From: Streptomyces longhuiensis
Lineage (GTDB): Bacteria; Actinomycetota; Actinomycetes; Streptomycetales; Streptomycetaceae
Reading direction: 5' to 3'
NCBI RefSeq assembly: GCF_020616555.1
Contig: NZ_CP085173.1
Location: forward strand, 9,316,001 to 9,380,000
Length of the DNA: 64,000 nucleotides
A model generated the notes under the pieces. That model ran no database searches, was not told the DNA's origin, and saw nothing but the letters and a program-made list of their open reading frames with translations. A program made the translations under genes and the position numbers. This document shows positions 54,430 to 63,969 of the stretch, piece by piece. Each line of letters begins with the position of its first letter. The first letter of the stretch is position 1.

Positions 54430-55608
54430 ATGCCTCTCCCGCTGTACCTGCTTGCCATGGCGGTCTTCGCCATGGGCACCTCGGAGTTCATGCTCGCTGG
54501 GCTGTTGCCGGGCATCGCCTCAGATTTCGACGTCACAGTCGGGACAGCGAGCGTGCTCACCTCAGCCTTCGCGATCGGCATGATGGTCGGCGCCCCTCTT
54601 GTGGCCGCGCTTGCCCGCAACTGGCCCAGCCGCTCCAGCCTTCTCGGGTTCGTCCTTACTTTCGCGGCGGCTCACGCTGTGGGCGCCATCACCACGAGCT
54701 TCCCCGTCCTGGTAGCCACCCGGGTGGTCGCCGCGCTCGCGAACGCAGGGTTCATTGCCGTCGCTCTGACGGCTGCCGCCACGCTGGTCCCGGCCGACAA
54801 GAAAGGACGTGCGCTGGCCGTCCTGCTGTCGGGTACGACGGTGGCGACCGTCGCCGGTGTCCCCGGCGGATCGGTACTCGGCACGGTGCTCGGCTGGCGG
54901 GCCACCTTCTGGGCAGTCGCCGCTCTCTGCCTGCCCGCAGCCATCGGCATTCTGAAGGGCATCCCGGCGCGACAGGGGAAGGAAGAGGCGACTGGCCGGC
55001 CGGCCTTGCGAACGGAGCTAGCCCCGCTCACAAGGCCGCGGTTGATCCTGGTGATGCTGCTCGGCGCGCTGGTGAACGCGGCAACCTTCGGTAGCTTCAC
55101 CTTCCTCGCCCCCGTTGTGACCGACACCGCCGGGCTGAGCGAGCTGTGGGTCTCTGTCGTTCTGGTGCTCTTCGGTGCCGGTTCCTTCGTCGGCGTCACC
55201 GTCGCCGGCCGGCTGTCCGACCGGCGACCAGGTCTGGTCATCGCAGTGGGCGGTCCGCTGCTGCTCGTCGGCTGGCCCGCCCTGGCGGTACTGGCCGACA
55301 ACCCGGTCGCGCTTTGCGCCCTCGTGTCCGTACAAGGCGCGCTGTCATTCGCACTGGGCAGCACACTGATCACGCGGGTCCTCTACGAGGCATCGGAAGC
55401 CCCCACGATGGCGGGCTCGTACGCGACCGCAGCACTCAACATCGGTGCCGCCGCCGGCCCCCTCGTCGCCGCGACCAGCCTCAGTACCGGGGCCGGGGAC
55501 CTCGGACCGCTGTGGGTGAGCGGGCTCCTGATCGCTGTCGCGCTGCTCGTCGCGTTCCCCCTCCGCACGGTGGTCGCGGCCGGCCGAAGCGCCGAGGTGC
55601 TCCAGTGA
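54430..55608 (+). CDS. Cmx/CmrA-type chloramphenicol efflux MFS transporter
   Basis: 392 residues, twelve membrane segments. It begins PLPLYLLAMAVFAMGTSEFMLAGLLPGIASDFDV and contains ALAVLLSGTTVATVAGVPGGS, SFTFLAPVVTDTAGL and GALSFALGSTLITRVLYEA, near-identical in pattern to the S. lividans Cml / corynebacterial Cmx drug exporters. It should expel chloramphenicol by proton antiport. ATG 54430 follows CGGAG; the preceding in-frame codons are not conserved. No regulator is adjacent. Confidence 0.9.
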   Translation: MPLPLYLLAMAVFAMGTSEFMLAGLLPGIASDFDVTVGTASVLTSAFAIGMMVGAPLVAALARNWPSRSSLLGFVLTFAAAHAVGAITTSFPVLVATRVVAALANAGFIAVALTAAATLVPADKKGRALAVLLSGTTVATVAGVPGGSVLGTVLGWRATFWAVAALCLPAAIGILKGIPARQGKEEATGRPALRTELAPLTRPRLILVMLLGALVNAATFGSFTFLAPVVTDTAGLSELWVSVVLVLFGAGSFVGVTVAGRLSDRRPGLVIAVGGPLLLVGWPALAVLADNPVALCALVSVQGALSFALGSTLITRVLYEASEAPTMAGSYATAALNIGAAAGPLVAATSLSTGAGDLGPLWVSGLLIAVALLVAFPLRTVVAAGRSAEVLQ

Positions 55609-55624
55609 CACCTGCGAACGCCCC

Positions 55625-56418
55625 TTAGAGCAGGGCGGGCCTCCCAGTGAAGGGGCGCCCGGTGCCCCGCGCCATCCCGCGCCTGTAGATCTGGGAGGAA
55701 GGCTCATTGCGAGCCAGGGCCTGACCGAATGGCTCCCGCCATTCACCGGCTGCCTTGAGGCCCACCCGTTGTTTCCCCTCACGGGTGGGCCTCGGTGAGG
55801 TGAGGCGACCTTTGGCCTGCCTACGGGCCTGCTTGATCTTGATGTGCCCGGACCGTGGATGCCCGACCACCGTCAGCACCGGATCTGACGGGTCCACGGG
55901 CCCGTTCGCCTCGTTCGCGATGTGCGCGGTGTTCGTGCTCGCAGGGTCGATCCGTACCGCCCACCCTGCCGGAACCACGACCTGTACTGTCCCCATCCCG
56001 CACGACGCCTCCAGTGTCACCTCACGGTGCAGACAGGTCGCTTTGGTGAAGTCGATCAGGATGTTGAGCATCTTGGACTCGGCGACGATGCGCGGCGGCA
56101 CCACCCACGGCCCGGCCTGCTTGATCGCCGACATGTGCGTCTTCAACACCAACGTGTCAGCCCCTGGCCCCCGGACCGCCGGTAGATCCGCAACCAGAGC
56201 CTCCCATTTCGCGTACGTCTTGGACGCGTACGCCCGCTCCAGCCGCTCCTCCAACTCGGCGAGATCGATCCGCCCTTCCCCGCGGCCATGCGCAACCGTT
56301 CCGACACCGCCTCCCGGTCACGGTCCGCCCCCCTGGCCCGCATTCCGACCTCGGACGCCTCGACACTCGCGCTGTCGGCCATGTCGACCGAGATCATCAC
56401 GTTCGCCACCCAACTCAT
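55625..56418 (-). pseudogene. DUF1707 domain protein, frameshifted, with lost stop
   Basis: The N-terminal half of DUF1707 (MRARGADRDREAVSERLRMAAG) is in one frame and the rest (GRIDLAELEERLERAYASKTYAKWEALVADLP) in another, with the frame change at a G-rich run near 56280. The C-terminal membrane-associated-type domain (FTKATCLHREVTLEASCGMGTVQVVVPAGWAVRIDP...GHPRSGHIKIKQARR) is intact, but the frame then continues ~65 residues through a hairpin to 55625. DUF1707 proteins bind at the cell surface or DNA; role unknown. One inserted base would repair the domain. Confidence 0.7.
55757..55793. terminator. Hairpin downstream of the efflux gene and inside the DUF1707 tail
   Basis: Perfect 12-bp arms GAGGCCCACCCG / CGGGTGGGCCTC around a 13-base loop. 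It looks like the original shared terminator of the two converging genes, now read through by the extended DUF1707 frame. Confidence 0.65.
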
Positions 56419-56641
56419 AGCGAGGGTTGTACTGGAACGGCCAGTGGTCCCGCTGACACTCTTCGAGCAGGAGGTTTCAGAGGCTGCGAGTGAATCCCAC
56501 TCTGAGCGATCAGTTGGAAGACGCTTCGTGAGGCGATGTCCGTTGGATGTGGCTCGTTCTGACTGAGAGGATGGTGGTTCTCTCTTCTGGCGGCTGCTGG
56601 TCAGCCATCAGGTGTCAGTGGTGCCGCCTAGCATCCGCATC

Positions 56642-57406
56642 ATGCGTGAATTCTTCGTGGTCGACGGGCGGAAACTGTCGTACCTGGACTTCGGTGGTCC
56701 GGGTACTCCGATTTTGGCCCTGCACGGGCACTACAACGAGGCGTCGGTGTTCGCGCCCATGGCTGAGGCGTTGGCGCCGCGGTGGAGGGTGATCGCGCTC
56801 GATCAACGCGGGCACGGTGAGTCCGATCGCGCCCAGCGTTACGAGCGGGACGATTACGTCGCTGATGTGGCTGCCTTCCATCGACATCTGGGCATCGGGC
56901 CGGTGGCGGTGCTGGGCCACTCGCTGGGCGGAGTGAACGCCTACCAGTACGCTGCCCGGCAGCCGGATCAGGTCCGTGCGCTGATAGTTGAGGACATCGG
57001 CGCGGTGGTGGACTGCGACTGGTCATTCACCTTGCGCCTGCCCCGCCATGCGTCTTCGCGTCAGGAACTGGTGGCCGCACTGGGTTCGGCGGCTGCCTAT
57101 CTGGAGTGTTCCTTCCGTCGGTCGGAGGGCGGCTGGGGATTCTCGTTCGACCTCGAGCACACGGTGGCGTCCCAGAAGGCACTCAACGGTGACCACTGGC
57201 AGGACTGGACGGCGGTGGCCTGCCCCACTCTGCTGATCCGTGGAACACGAAGCGATGAGCTGGCGTCCACCCATGCCGCGGACATGATCGCCCGTCGTGC
57301 CGGCAAGGCCTTCCTCGCCGAGCTGCCTGCCGGTCATGTCGTGCACCACGATGCTCCGGCCCAGTTCGCCGCCGCTGTCGAGGAATTTCTGTCGGTTCAG
57401 GGCTGA
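56642..57406 (+). CDS. Alpha/beta hydrolase
   Basis: 254 residues with the fold's landmarks: LALHGHYNEASVF (oxyanion region), DQRGHGES, Ser94 in GHSLGG, Asp205 in GTRSDE and His232 in AGHVVHHDAP. Likely an esterase or C-C hydrolase; substrate unknown. TAGCAT stands seven bases before ATG 56642 with no ribosome site, so translation is probably leaderless, as for the VOC gene. Confidence 0.9.
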   Translation: MREFFVVDGRKLSYLDFGGPGTPILALHGHYNEASVFAPMAEALAPRWRVIALDQRGHGESDRAQRYERDDYVADVAAFHRHLGIGPVAVLGHSLGGVNAYQYAARQPDQVRALIVEDIGAVVDCDWSFTLRLPRHASSRQELVAALGSAAAYLECSFRRSEGGWGFSFDLEHTVASQKALNGDHWQDWTAVACPTLLIRGTRSDELASTHAADMIARRAGKAFLAELPAGHVVHHDAPAQFAAAVEEFLSVQG

Positions 57407-57494
57407 TCCGCTCGTGCCGGGACAGGGCGCCGTTCTTCGCCGCAGGCGCCGCCGCCAACGCCGCTGATCGCTTCCGTGGCCGGTGCAGTCGGGG

Positions 57495-58091
57495 CTACGG
57501 AGCGGTGTGCGCGGCCTTCGCTCGCTCACGCACCTGGTCTGGATAACTCTCCGTGAAGCGGACCGCCAGGATCAACAGGACCACCGGGATGATCCAGTTG
57601 AACCAGTCGACACCGGACGTCGTGTGCAGCGCAACCAGTCCGAGTACGGCCGTGGCGACGAAGACGCCGCCCCACACCAGCGTGAGCACCCGGTTCACGT
57701 GCCGGAAGAGGGGAGTGCCCCAGACCTCCTGGGGCGTGGTCTCCCGCGCGTACTGCTCGGTGAACGGTACGAATGCCAGCGATCCCAGGGCCACCACCCC
57801 GATGACCGAACTCGACAGCACCTGGGCGTACGTCTCCAGCCAGAGCATGTCCTGGCGGTCGAGAAAGAGTGCCAGCAGAGCCATGACGCCGAAGAACAGG
57901 ATGCCGGTGACCTCCAGTACCTTGAAGGAACCCCGGCGCAGATCCGGCAGGTTCAGCACCACTGCGGCTACGAGGGCCGCCAGAGCGGCGTACTCCCAGG
58001 TACTGGGAGACGCGACGACGTCGAAGATGATCCACGGGGCGAACGCGAAGAGCAGGTTCCCGGTCCGCCGTCCGGAATTCGCTGACTCCAC
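57495..58091 (-). CDS. Conserved integral membrane protein
   Basis: 198 residues with six hydrophobic segments (LLFAFAPWIIFDVVA, YAALAALVAAVVLNL, VTGILFFGVMALLALFL, VLSSSVIGVVALGSLAFVPF, VLTLVWGGVFVATAVLGLVAL, WIIPVVLLILAVRF), similar in style to IspZ/septation-like membrane proteins. GTG 58091 follows GGAGG. Function unknown. Confidence 0.75.
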   Translation of the reverse strand: MESANSGRRTGNLLFAFAPWIIFDVVASPSTWEYAALAALVAAVVLNLPDLRRGSFKVLEVTGILFFGVMALLALFLDRQDMLWLETYAQVLSSSVIGVVALGSLAFVPFTEQYARETTPQEVWGTPLFRHVNRVLTLVWGGVFVATAVLGLVALHTTSGVDWFNWIIPVVLLILAVRFTESYPDQVRERAKAAHTAP

Positions 58092-58542
58092 CGTGCACCT
58101 CCGGTGTCTGGCCCGAAGCGGCATGGTGCCGCCTGGCCATGGTGATAGCGCGCGGCACGCTGCCGCCTCTCTATGGTGTTACGGGGCCGCGGCGCCCGCA
58201 CCATGTCACCCACGCGTTGCAGCAGGTCCGCTCCGGCGATTGAATGGAAGGTCGGCATGGCATTCGACCAGGTACGAATATGCCCCGCCGATGGAGGCCG
58301 GCACGGCCGCTCATGCCCCGTGGACGCTCGACCGGACCCGTGTCCTCCGCCTTTCGGGCCGGTTCGCCCCGGCCACCGCGGAAGTGGACGTGCCGGGCTG
58401 CAGGTGACGGGACGGCGGCAACTGGTGGGGCGAGGTGCACGATGTTGAAGGGACCGCCAACGGGGCCGGCGGACTGGCGCCTGGGGTCCACTGTCCGGGA
58501 GTGTGCGAGTGTTATTGCGCGACCGTCCGAGGGGGGCACTTC
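58092..58542. other. Gene-less stretch
   Basis: Divergent intergenic region of 451 bp. No supported gene or repeat. Confidence 0.4.
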
Positions 58543-59100
58543 ATGGCGCAGCAGGGGACCATCGCGGTGGAGCGGATGGACGGCTCGGCAGCGGCGCTCG
58601 CTGTGGACGCGTTCAGGCTGATCTACGCCGAAGCGTTCGCCGAGCCTCCCTACAACGAGACCGAGGACGACGTCGCTGCTGCCTTCCGCCGCTTCCCCGT
58701 GCAGGCTCGCCACCGCACCTTCCGCGCCACCTTGGCCCGTTGCGAGGACGGTGAGCCGGTCGGCATGGCGTACGGGTTCCTGCTCGGTCCCGACACGGTC
58801 TGGTGGGACGAACTGACCGAGCCGGTGGCCGAGGACATGCGGCGCGAGGACGGGCACCGCACTTTCGGGCTCATGGAACTCGCCGTGCGCGGACCGTGGC
58901 GTGGACAGGGCATCGCGCGTCGGCTGCACGCGATGCTGCTCGACGGCATCGGGCCCGAGCGGGTGCTGTTGAACGTCCACCCAGGCAGCAAGGCGGCGTC
59001 GGCCGCTTACCGGGCGTGGGGGTACCGCAAGATCGGCGAGGCGCGGCTGTGGGGGGAGAGCGTGGATCTGCATGACGTGATGCTGCTCGATCTGCGCTGA
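58543..59100 (+). CDS. GNAT family N-acetyltransferase
   Basis: 185 residues. The acetyl-CoA-binding motif A is LMELAVRGPWRGQGIARRLHAMLL (R/QxxGxG/A), followed by VLLNVHPGSKAASAAYRAWGYRKIGE, the usual N- and Y-containing strand-helix that completes the fold. The acceptor is not predictable. ATG 58543 follows GAGGGGGG at seven bases. Confidence 0.88.
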   Translation: MAQQGTIAVERMDGSAAALAVDAFRLIYAEAFAEPPYNETEDDVAAAFRRFPVQARHRTFRATLARCEDGEPVGMAYGFLLGPDTVWWDELTEPVAEDMRREDGHRTFGLMELAVRGPWRGQGIARRLHAMLLDGIGPERVLLNVHPGSKAASAAYRAWGYRKIGEARLWGESVDLHDVMLLDLR

Positions 59101-59668
59101 GAGCAGTCAGTGAACGGATGAGTGCATTCCGGGTCGAGTTGCATGCTGCTGGCGGTGGCTGGCCGAAGACGGGCGGGCACGGCGCGGACGCCTGACGGCC
59201 TCTTGGTCTCTGCCGACGTCGCTGAGGGTGAGGCCGAGGAACTGCCCGAAGACCTGCCCGCGCGCGGATGTTGATCCGCTCCTGGTGACAGGCCGTCACA
59301 AGGGAGATCAGTAGGTAGCCGGGCAGGTGGGACACCCCGCTTTCACCGGACTAAGTCCTTCCGATTGCGGTGGGATGAGGCCTTGTCAGGGCGCTGCTTC
59401 CTGGATAGGACTGTGCGCGTAGGTGATCACCGGAACGTGCGTGTGCCGTCCGGGTGGTCACCTCGGTCGTGGTTGCCGGCTGCGCGGTGGGGGTGACGAT
59501 CAGGGTGATGGCCGAGGGCGTCATCCCGGTGGGGTCGCACGGGCGAAGGGTGACGAGAGCGCCGTACCGGGCGGAGAGAGCGCCAAAGGGCCGGCCCGTG
59601 GACCAGCGCTCACCGCACCGGGTGCAACCGAACGATCCCCTGATCTTCGAAGGAGAGTGGAGCGACTC
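59101..59668. other. Gene-less stretch
   Basis: Only shadow frames; no domain, hairpin or repeat recognised upstream of the acylase gene apart from GGAGAGTGGAG just before its start. Confidence 0.4.
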
Positions 59669-61903
59669 ATGAGTCATGCGCAGAACTCCGGGATGAGCCG
59701 GCGCCGCGTTCTGGGTGGAGCGGCCGGGCTGGCCGTTGCCGCGGTGGGGCTGCAGACCGGCGCCGCGTTCGGGCTGCCGGCGCAGGCGCTGCCGGACGAG
59801 GCCCGCCGGCGCCGACATGCCGAACGGGTCACGATCACCCGGGACGACTGGGGTGTTCCCCACGTCGATGGCGAGACCGATGCCGACGCGGTGTTCGGGA
59901 TGATGTACGCCCAGGCAGAGGACGACTTCAACCGGATCGAGCAGAACTACCTCGTCGCCTTGGGCCGTCTCGCCGAGGCCGAGGGCGAGAGCGCGATATG
60001 GCAGGACCTGCGCCAGCGGCTGTTCCTCGACCCGGAGGAGCTGAAGAAGGACTACGCGAAGTGCCCGGCGTGGCTGCGCGCGTTGATGCGAGCCTGGGCG
60101 GACGGACTCAACCACTACCTCGCGACACACCCCGAGGTGCGCCCGCGGGTGCTCGACCGCTTCGAGCCGTGGATGCCGCTCAGCTTCTCCGAAGGCAGCA
60201 TCGGCGGCGACATCGAATCGGTGCTCCTCACTCAGCTCGAAGCGTTCTACGACAAGACTGACGTACCGATGACCGACGAGGAGCGCGGCCTCGTGCAGCG
60301 CGAACCCACGGGGTCCAACGGTTTCGCGATCGCACCCAGCCACACGCGGGACGGCCACGCTCTGCTGCTGATCAACCCGCACACCAGCTTCTTCTTCCGC
60401 GCGGAACAACATGTGACGAGCCGCGAGGGACTGAACGTCTACGGTGCCGCCACCTGGGGGCAGTTCTTCATCTACCAGGGCTTCAACGCTGACACGGGCT
60501 GGATGCACACGACGAGCGGTGTCGACAACATCGACGAGTTCGCCGAGACGATCGTGACAGGGGCCGACGGTGCCCGTTCCTACCGTTATGGCGAGGAAGT
60601 GCGCCCCGTCACGACGAAGAACGTCACGCTCTCCTTCCGTACCGATGAGGGCGGGCAGAAGGAGCGCACCTTCACGACGTACGCAACGCACCATGGCCCG
60701 ATCGTGCGCGAGAGTGACGGCAAGTGGATCGCGTGTGCGCTGATGAACAAGCCCGTCGAGGCGCTCCAGCAGAGCTTCCTGCGTACCACGACGCGGGACT
60801 ATGCCGACTATCTCAAGGTCGCCGGCCTGAAGGCGAACAGCTCGAACAACACGCTCTTCGCGGACTCGAAGGGTGAGATCGCCTTCCTGATGCCGCAGTT
60901 CATGCCGGTGAGGAACGACCGTTTCGACTATCTCAAGGCTGTCGACGGCAGTGACCCGGCGACCGACTGGTACGGCCTGCACACCTTGGACAGCATGCCG
61001 CAGGCCGTGGACCCGAAGAACGGCTGGGCGTTCAACACCAACAACTGGCCCTGGACCGCTGCCGGCGCGGACAGCCCTCACAAGGCCGACTATCCGCGTT
61101 ACTTCGACCGGTTCGGTGAGAACCCGCGTGGGCCGCATGCCATCCGGGTGCTGACCGCGCGTGACGACTTCACTCCGAAGACGTTGATCGAGGCCGCGTT
61201 CGACCCGTATCTCACCGCCTTCGCGCGGCTGCTGCCGGGGCTCGTGGCGGCGTGGGACCAACTGCCCAAGGGGAACGGGCAGAAGAAGAAGCTGGCGGGC
61301 CCGATCGGCCTGCTGCGCGACTGGGACTTCCGGTGGTCCGCGGACTCGACCGCGACATCAGCAGCCGTGTTCTGGGGCGAGGACATGTGGGCACTCACCA
61401 CCCAGGCGGCGGCGGACGCCGGATTGTCGGTATGGGACTACATCGCCGACCGTGCCACGGACGCGCAGAGGCTCGGAGCGCTCGAGACGGCGGTACAGCG
61501 GCTGGAGCGGGACTTCGGCAGCTGGCAGGTGCCGTGGGGTGACATCAATCGGTATCAGCGCAACGACGGTGCGATCGTTCAGGAGTTCAGCGACGACAAG
61601 CCCAGCATCCCGGTGCCCTTCACCTCCTCGCGATGGGGCTCGCTCGCCTCGTTCGGCGCGACGGCCTACCCGGGAACCAAGCGTTACTACGGCACCAGTG
61701 GCAATAGTTTCGTGGCGGTTGTGGAGTTCGGGCCGCGACTGCGCGCCTGGGCGGTGACGGCGGGTGGTGTGAGCGGACACCCCGACTCGCCGCACTTCGG
61801 CGATCAGGCCGAGCGCTATGCGCGGGGCGCCCTGCGGCCCGTCTACTTCTATCCCGAGGACCTCAAGGGGCACGTGGAGCGGAGGTATCGCCCCGGCATG
61901 TGA
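59669..61903 (+). CDS. Penicillin-acylase family (S45) Ntn hydrolase, Tat-exported
   Basis: 744 residues: Tat signal MSRRRVLGGAAGLAVAAVG (about 9-27), alpha chain beginning VTITRDDWGVPHVDGET, then the autoprocessing site TG-Ser216-N (EPTGSNGFAIAP) where the mature beta chain would start, and beta-chain motifs NPHTSFF and SSNNTLFADSKGEI. Relatives include acyl-homoserine-lactone acylases and aculeacin acylase, so it cleaves an amide-linked acyl group from a peptide, lactone or antibiotic. ATG 59669 follows GGAGAGTGGAG. Confidence 0.92.
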   Translation: MSHAQNSGMSRRRVLGGAAGLAVAAVGLQTGAAFGLPAQALPDEARRRRHAERVTITRDDWGVPHVDGETDADAVFGMMYAQAEDDFNRIEQNYLVALGRLAEAEGESAIWQDLRQRLFLDPEELKKDYAKCPAWLRALMRAWADGLNHYLATHPEVRPRVLDRFEPWMPLSFSEGSIGGDIESVLLTQLEAFYDKTDVPMTDEERGLVQREPTGSNGFAIAPSHTRDGHALLLINPHTSFFFRAEQHVTSREGLNVYGAATWGQFFIYQGFNADTGWMHTTSGVDNIDEFAETIVTGADGARSYRYGEEVRPVTTKNVTLSFRTDEGGQKERTFTTYATHHGPIVRESDGKWIACALMNKPVEALQQSFLRTTTRDYADYLKVAGLKANSSNNTLFADSKGEIAFLMPQFMPVRNDRFDYLKAVDGSDPATDWYGLHTLDSMPQAVDPKNGWAFNTNNWPWTAAGADSPHKADYPRYFDRFGENPRGPHAIRVLTARDDFTPKTLIEAAFDPYLTAFARLLPGLVAAWDQLPKGNGQKKKLAGPIGLLRDWDFRWSADSTATSAAVFWGEDMWALTTQAAADAGLSVWDYIADRATDAQRLGALETAVQRLERDFGSWQVPWGDINRYQRNDGAIVQEFSDDKPSIPVPFTSSRWGSLASFGATAYPGTKRYYGTSGNSFVAVVEFGPRLRAWAVTAGGVSGHPDSPHFGDQAERYARGALRPVYFYPEDLKGHVERRYRPGM

Positions 61904-62266
61904 CCGGCAGTCCGAGGGCCGGAGCGGGGGCGAGTGCGAAGGGGGCTGCATGGTTCGCGGAGCCGCGTGCGGGCGGCACGCCGAGCCCTGGTCCTCTTCC
62001 GGGGCGGGCGCGCGGGGGCGTTGGCCGCGGTGGGAGATCCCGGGCAGGCAAGCCGAGCTGTCCTCTTCGTCACCAGCATCTTCGCCGCCGGCCTGACCTT
62101 GGCGGAGAACGTGCATATCGCTCAATTTTAGGTCGCCGCGATCTGCCCTGAGCGGCACGGATGAACTGTTGAGCGCATGCGGGCGAATCGGGTATGGCCT
62201 GGCGGCGAGCCGGGTACGGCTGTCGGGTCCAAAGCAGCAGTAGATGCCACTCATCTGGAGATCCGA
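61904..62266. other. Gene-less stretch
   Basis: No gene supported; presumably the P450 promoter region. Confidence 0.4.
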
Positions 62267-63472
62267 ATGACCGCCGGCTCCGAAGCGCGTGAATGTCCAT
62301 TCGACTTTGCCGAGGCCCTGGAGTTCGACCCGACGCTCAGACAGCTCATGAACGAGGGACCTGTCTCCCGCATCCGGCTGCCCTTCGGCGAGGGCACGGC
62401 GTGGCTCGTCACCGGCTATGACGACGTGCGGACGGTGACCACGGACCGGCGCTTCAGCCGTCACGCTGTCGCCGGCCGTGACTTCCCGCGCATGACACCC
62501 GAGCCGATCGTCCAGTCCGAGGCGATCAACCTCATGGACCCCCCGGCCGGCAGCCGCCTGCGCAGCCTTGTGTCGAAGGGCTTCGCCCCGGCTCACATCG
62601 AACGCATGAGGCTGCGCACTCAGAATGTCGTCGACGATCTGCTCGAGCAGATGGCGGGACACGGTACCCCCGCCGACATCATGGAACACCTCGCCGGACC
62701 ACTGCCTCTGATCACGATCTGTGAGGTGCTGGAGATCCCCGAGGGGGACCATGCACAGCTGCGCGCCCACGCCCGCACGATGATGGATGTCGGGGCCGCG
62801 AACCGGGAGGCCGCGGTACGGGCGAAGGCCGAGCTGCGCGCCTACTTTGCGACACTGACCGCGCAACGCCGCGAGAATCCCGGTGACGACCTGATCAGCG
62901 TGCTGGCGACGGCCCGCGACGGCGACGAGATCCTCAATGACGAGGAGTTGGCCGTCATGGCCATGGTCCTGCTGATCACAGGGCAGGATACGACGACGTA
63001 CGAGATCGGCAACCTGACCTACCTGTTGCTCACCCGGCCCGATCTGCTCGCGACCGTGCGCGAGCGCCCCGAGTTGCTGCCGGGAGCGATCAACGAACTG
63101 CTGCGCTTCATTCCCTTCCGCAAGGGGGTCGGTATCCCTCGGGTGGCCATGGAAGACGTGTCCCTGAGTGGGGTGACCATTCAGGCGGGGGACATCGTGC
63201 ACGTCTCCTACCTGACCGCAAACCGGGACGCGCGTAAGTTCGACCGCCCCGACGAGGTGGACCTGGAACGTTCCGGCCCGCCTCACATGACCTTCGGCTG
63301 GGGCGCCCATCACTGCCTGGGCGCACCGCTGGCCGCCGCGGAAATCGAGATCGCCCTCGGAACGCTCCTCGAGCGTTTCCCGCGCCTCGCGCTGGCAAAG
63401 CCCGCCGAAGAACTCCGATGGAACGCGACATCGATCTGGCGCTACCCCCTCGCGTTGCCCGTCACCTGGTGA
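62267..63472 (+). CDS. Cytochrome P450, CYP158/CYP107-like
   Basis: 401 residues. Haem-binding loop FGWGAHHCLG with ligand Cys350, ExxR in INELLRF, and an I-helix ITGQDTT in place of the common AGHETT. The stretches FIPFRKGVGIPRVAMEDVSLSGVTIQAGDIVHVSYLTANRD and the end ALPVTW resemble CYP158A2, which couples flaviolin in S. coelicolor and lies beside a type III polyketide synthase gene. Here an rppA-like gene starts 497 bp downstream in the same direction. ATG 62267 follows GGAG. Confidence 0.88.
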   Translation: MTAGSEARECPFDFAEALEFDPTLRQLMNEGPVSRIRLPFGEGTAWLVTGYDDVRTVTTDRRFSRHAVAGRDFPRMTPEPIVQSEAINLMDPPAGSRLRSLVSKGFAPAHIERMRLRTQNVVDDLLEQMAGHGTPADIMEHLAGPLPLITICEVLEIPEGDHAQLRAHARTMMDVGAANREAAVRAKAELRAYFATLTAQRRENPGDDLISVLATARDGDEILNDEELAVMAMVLLITGQDTTTYEIGNLTYLLLTRPDLLATVRERPELLPGAINELLRFIPFRKGVGIPRVAMEDVSLSGVTIQAGDIVHVSYLTANRDARKFDRPDEVDLERSGPPHMTFGWGAHHCLGAPLAAAEIEIALGTLLERFPRLALAKPAEELRWNATSIWRYPLALPVTW

Positions 63473-63969
63473 CAGGCCGGCACATGACGGCAGGGCCGGG
63501 CGGGGACACCTCGCGCGCGTAACACCGCGCGCCCCGCTCGGCGCGACGGCGAAGATGAGCGGCACCTGGGCTGCGACTCGTGCGGCTGTGAGCTGCCGAT
63601 GAGGACGGCGCCTTGCCCCTGCTCACGCCGACTGCAGGGCCACAGTGGCCCGGGTGTGCGGGGGGTGATCCGCCTGGCGCACGCACTTCCTGCTCACGAT
63701 GGCTGCGGGGGCAACGGTCCGACGTGCGGCGGTGATCCATCTGGCGTACGTTGGATTGCGCTGGCCAATCCCAGCGGCGGCGTCCCTGGCGGGCCTTGCC
63801 CCGGCCGGGAGGCATTGCGCGACGGTCGGGTCGACCGTGTTCCTCTCAGGTAGTCCATGTGCGCGCCGTCTTCGAGCGCCCAGGGCAGCAGGGGCTCCCT
63901 TCCAGGCGCTGAACCCTCAGGAGCGGCCCCGGCCGCGCCCGGGGCCACCAACTGCGAGGAGTCACTCCC
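63473..63969. other. Gene-less stretch with an imperfect direct repeat
   Basis: A ~27-bp imperfect repeat (GTGCGG..GGTGATCC..CTGGCG.ACG) occurs at 63656-63683 and 63724-63750. The plus frame around it has Cys-Gly-rich sequence (CGGNGPTCGGDPSG) but no clear family. No other feature seen. Confidence 0.35.

Noticed and set aside
58300..58420. Possible STAS-like fragment (TLDRTRVLRLSGRFAPATAEV)
   Set aside because: Only about twenty residues resemble the family and no start, stop or frame context supports it.
63656..63750. Zinc-finger-like or DUF397-like remnant
   Set aside because: The Cys-Gly-rich frame has no fixed spacing of ligands and no match I can name, so only the DNA repeat is reported.
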